A stretch of DNA of 64,000 nucleotides, taken from NCBI RefSeq assembly GCF_902859735.1, contig NZ_CADIJY010000010.1, positions 93,118 to 157,117 of the forward strand. Reading direction: 5' to 3'. The position numbers and the translations under genes were made by a program. Under the pieces are notes generated by a model, which did no database searches, was not told the origin of the DNA, and was given only the letters and a program-made list of their open reading frames with translations. Positions 62,825 to 64,000 of the stretch are shown in pieces; positions within the stretch are counted from its first letter, which is position 1, and the number at the start of each line of letters is the position of its first letter. This DNA is from Achromobacter aegrifaciens (GTDB lineage Bacteria; Pseudomonadota; Gammaproteobacteria; Burkholderiales; Burkholderiaceae_B).

Positions 62825-64000
62825 ATGACTTATCTGGTACTGGCCCGCAAGTGGCGGCCGAGATCGTTCGATACCCTCGTGGGACAGGATCACGTGGTGC
62901 GCGCGCTGACGCATGCGCTCGACACCCAACGCCTGCATCACGCCTGGCTGTTCACGGGAACCCGCGGCGTCGGCAAGACCACGCTCTCGCGCATCCTGGC
63001 GAAGTCCCTCAACTGCGAAACAGGCATCACGTCCAAGCCTTGCGGCGTCTGTCGCGCCTGCACGGAGATCGATGCCGGGCGTTTCGTCGACTACCTCGAG
63101 CTGGACGCGGCCTCGAACCGCGGCGTCGAGGAAATGACGCAGTTGCTGGAGCAGGCGGTGTACGCGCCGGGCGCAGGGCGCTTCAAGGTCTACATGATCG
63201 ACGAAGTCCACATGCTGACCGGGCATGCGTTCAACGCCATGCTCAAGACACTGGAAGAGCCGCCGCCGCACGTCAAATTCATCCTCGCGACCACCGACCC
63301 GCAGAAGATTCCGGTGACGGTGCTGTCGCGCTGCCTGCAGTTCAACCTGAAGCAGATGCCGGCCGATTCCATCGTCGGCCATCTGCAGGCCGTGCTCGGC
63401 CAGGAAGCGGTGGGCTTCGACGTGCCGGCCTTGCGGCTGATCGGGCAGGCGGCCGCGGGCTCCATGCGCGACGCGCTGTCGCTGACCGACCAGGCCATTG
63501 CCTATAGCGCTGGCAACCTGACCGAGGACGCCGTGCGCGGCATGCTCGGCACCATCGACCAGCGGCATCTGGTGCGCCTGCTGGATGCGCTGTCCGCTGG
63601 CGACGCCAAGGGCGTGCTGGCGGTGGCGGATGAACTGGCCATCCGCGGCCTGTCCTATGCTGGCGCCTTGGCCGACCTGGCCGTGCTGCTGTCGCGCGTC
63701 GCCATCGAGCAGCGCGTGCGCGGCGTGACCCCCGCCGAGGATCCGCTGGCCGGCGACATTGCCCGGCTGGCGCTGGCTCTGCACCCGGACGCGGTGCAGC
63801 TGTTCTATTCCGTGGCGGTGCACAGCCGCAGCGAACTGACCCTGGCGCCCGACGAGTACGCGGGCTTCATCATGGCCTGCCTGCGCATGCTGGCGCTCAA
63901 TGGCGACGCCGGCCCGCAGACCGCGCTCGAAGCGCCCGCCGCGCCGGCCCGTCAGACTGCCGATGCGGCCGCAGCGCCGGCGGCAGTTGCCGCGCCTGCG
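62825..64000 (+). CDS. dnaX: DNA polymerase III subunit tau/gamma (3' partial)
   Basis: The first 392 residues of DnaX, the clamp-loader ATPase, open to the window end. Present are Walker A GTRGVGKTTLSR (near residue 45), the zinc cysteines with spacing C-x8-C-x2-C-x2-C (CETGITSKPCGVCRAC), Walker B MIDEVHML, and the SRC arginine finger. Domain III (about 245-365) follows, and an Ala/Pro-rich linker begins at about 370. The region where E. coli makes gamma by frameshifting lies beyond the edge. No ribosome site is seen; TACAAT lies 6 bases before the ATG (62813-62818), so the mRNA may be leaderless. Confidence 0.96.
   Translation, partial: MTYLVLARKWRPRSFDTLVGQDHVVRALTHALDTQRLHHAWLFTGTRGVGKTTLSRILAKSLNCETGITSKPCGVCRACTEIDAGRFVDYLELDAASNRGVEEMTQLLEQAVYAPGAGRFKVYMIDEVHMLTGHAFNAMLKTLEEPPPHVKFILATTDPQKIPVTVLSRCLQFNLKQMPADSIVGHLQAVLGQEAVGFDVPALRLIGQAAAGSMRDALSLTDQAIAYSAGNLTEDAVRGMLGTIDQRHLVRLLDALSAGDAKGVLAVADELAIRGLSYAGALADLAVLLSRVAIEQRVRGVTPAEDPLAGDIARLALALHPDAVQLFYSVAVHSRSELTLAPDEYAGFIMACLRMLALNGDAGPQTALEAPAAPARQTADAAAAPAAVAAPA

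Overview
The window is a GC-rich chromosomal segment that looks like an Alcaligenaceae genome (Burkholderiales; most like Achromobacter, with Bordetella as the nearest alternative). This is inferred from gene families and neighbourhoods: a Bug-type solute-binding protein, the box benzoyl-CoA genes, a DUF5993-DsbB pair between purC and purEK, and ffs next to dnaX. No database search was possible. Coding density is high and almost all genes are intact; phnH is cut by the left edge and dnaX by the right edge.

Layout. 1-5702: 3' part of a C-P lyase (phosphonate) operon, phnH(partial)-I-J-K-L-M, ending in a MOSC-domain gene. 5840-11194: an uncharacterised acidic protein, a small exported protein, a dicarboxylate/amino-acid symporter, an SMP-30-type lactonase, class II aldolase (fba) and a GFA-family protein. 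11455-16855: purC, DUF5993, dsbB, purE, purK and a Sua5-type tsaC. The purC-DUF5993 gap carries a 0.64-kb array of nested inverted and tandem repeats. 16866-20061 (minus): PcaR-like IclR regulator, pcaJ, pcaI and a Bug-type binding protein. 20399-27612 (plus): an orphan amino-acid binding protein, an IclR regulator, an agmatinase-like ureohydrolase lacking one canonical metal-binding His, a three-gene polar amino-acid ABC transporter and a ThDP-dependent enzyme; these may form one guanidino-compound uptake and catabolism unit.

27609-41362: aerobic hybrid (box) benzoate pathway. A minus-strand operon carries a DUF4863 protein, benzoate-CoA ligase, an alpha/beta hydrolase and a five-gene Liv-type ABC transporter. 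Divergent from it are boxR and boxC-B-A, followed by a MaoC dehydratase. The boxR intergenic region and the boxR-boxC gap contain TGCA-type operator motifs, one overlapping the putative boxR -10 and others lying at the promoter of the transport/ligase operon. Transport, CoA activation, epoxidation and ring cleavage are thus encoded together; the later semialdehyde dehydrogenase step is not present here.

41373-44530: a lone TRAP-type binding protein, a SnoaL/NTF2-like protein and a two-gene AbiE-like toxin-antitoxin module with AT-richer flanks, probably acquired. 44666-48746: glutaryl-CoA dehydrogenase and a ThDP enzyme, divergent from a LysR regulator with a clear 19-bp palindrome. 48763-56116: xerD, ybaK, a DJ-1/PfpI protein, alcohol dehydrogenase, a ribbon-helix-helix protein, a PBP7-type endopeptidase, tRNA-Arg(CCT), an MFS transporter and a 54-aa membrane protein. 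56199-62321: an AddB-like nuclease and an AddA-like helicase-nuclease. 62510-62612: SRP RNA (ffs), surrounded by inverted repeats and a G-run tract. 62825-end: start of dnaX.

No prophage, insertion sequence or CRISPR array was seen. The least explained items are the repeat array after purC, the ureohydrolase with the altered metal site in its putative gene cluster, and the DUF4863 gene tied to benzoate activation.
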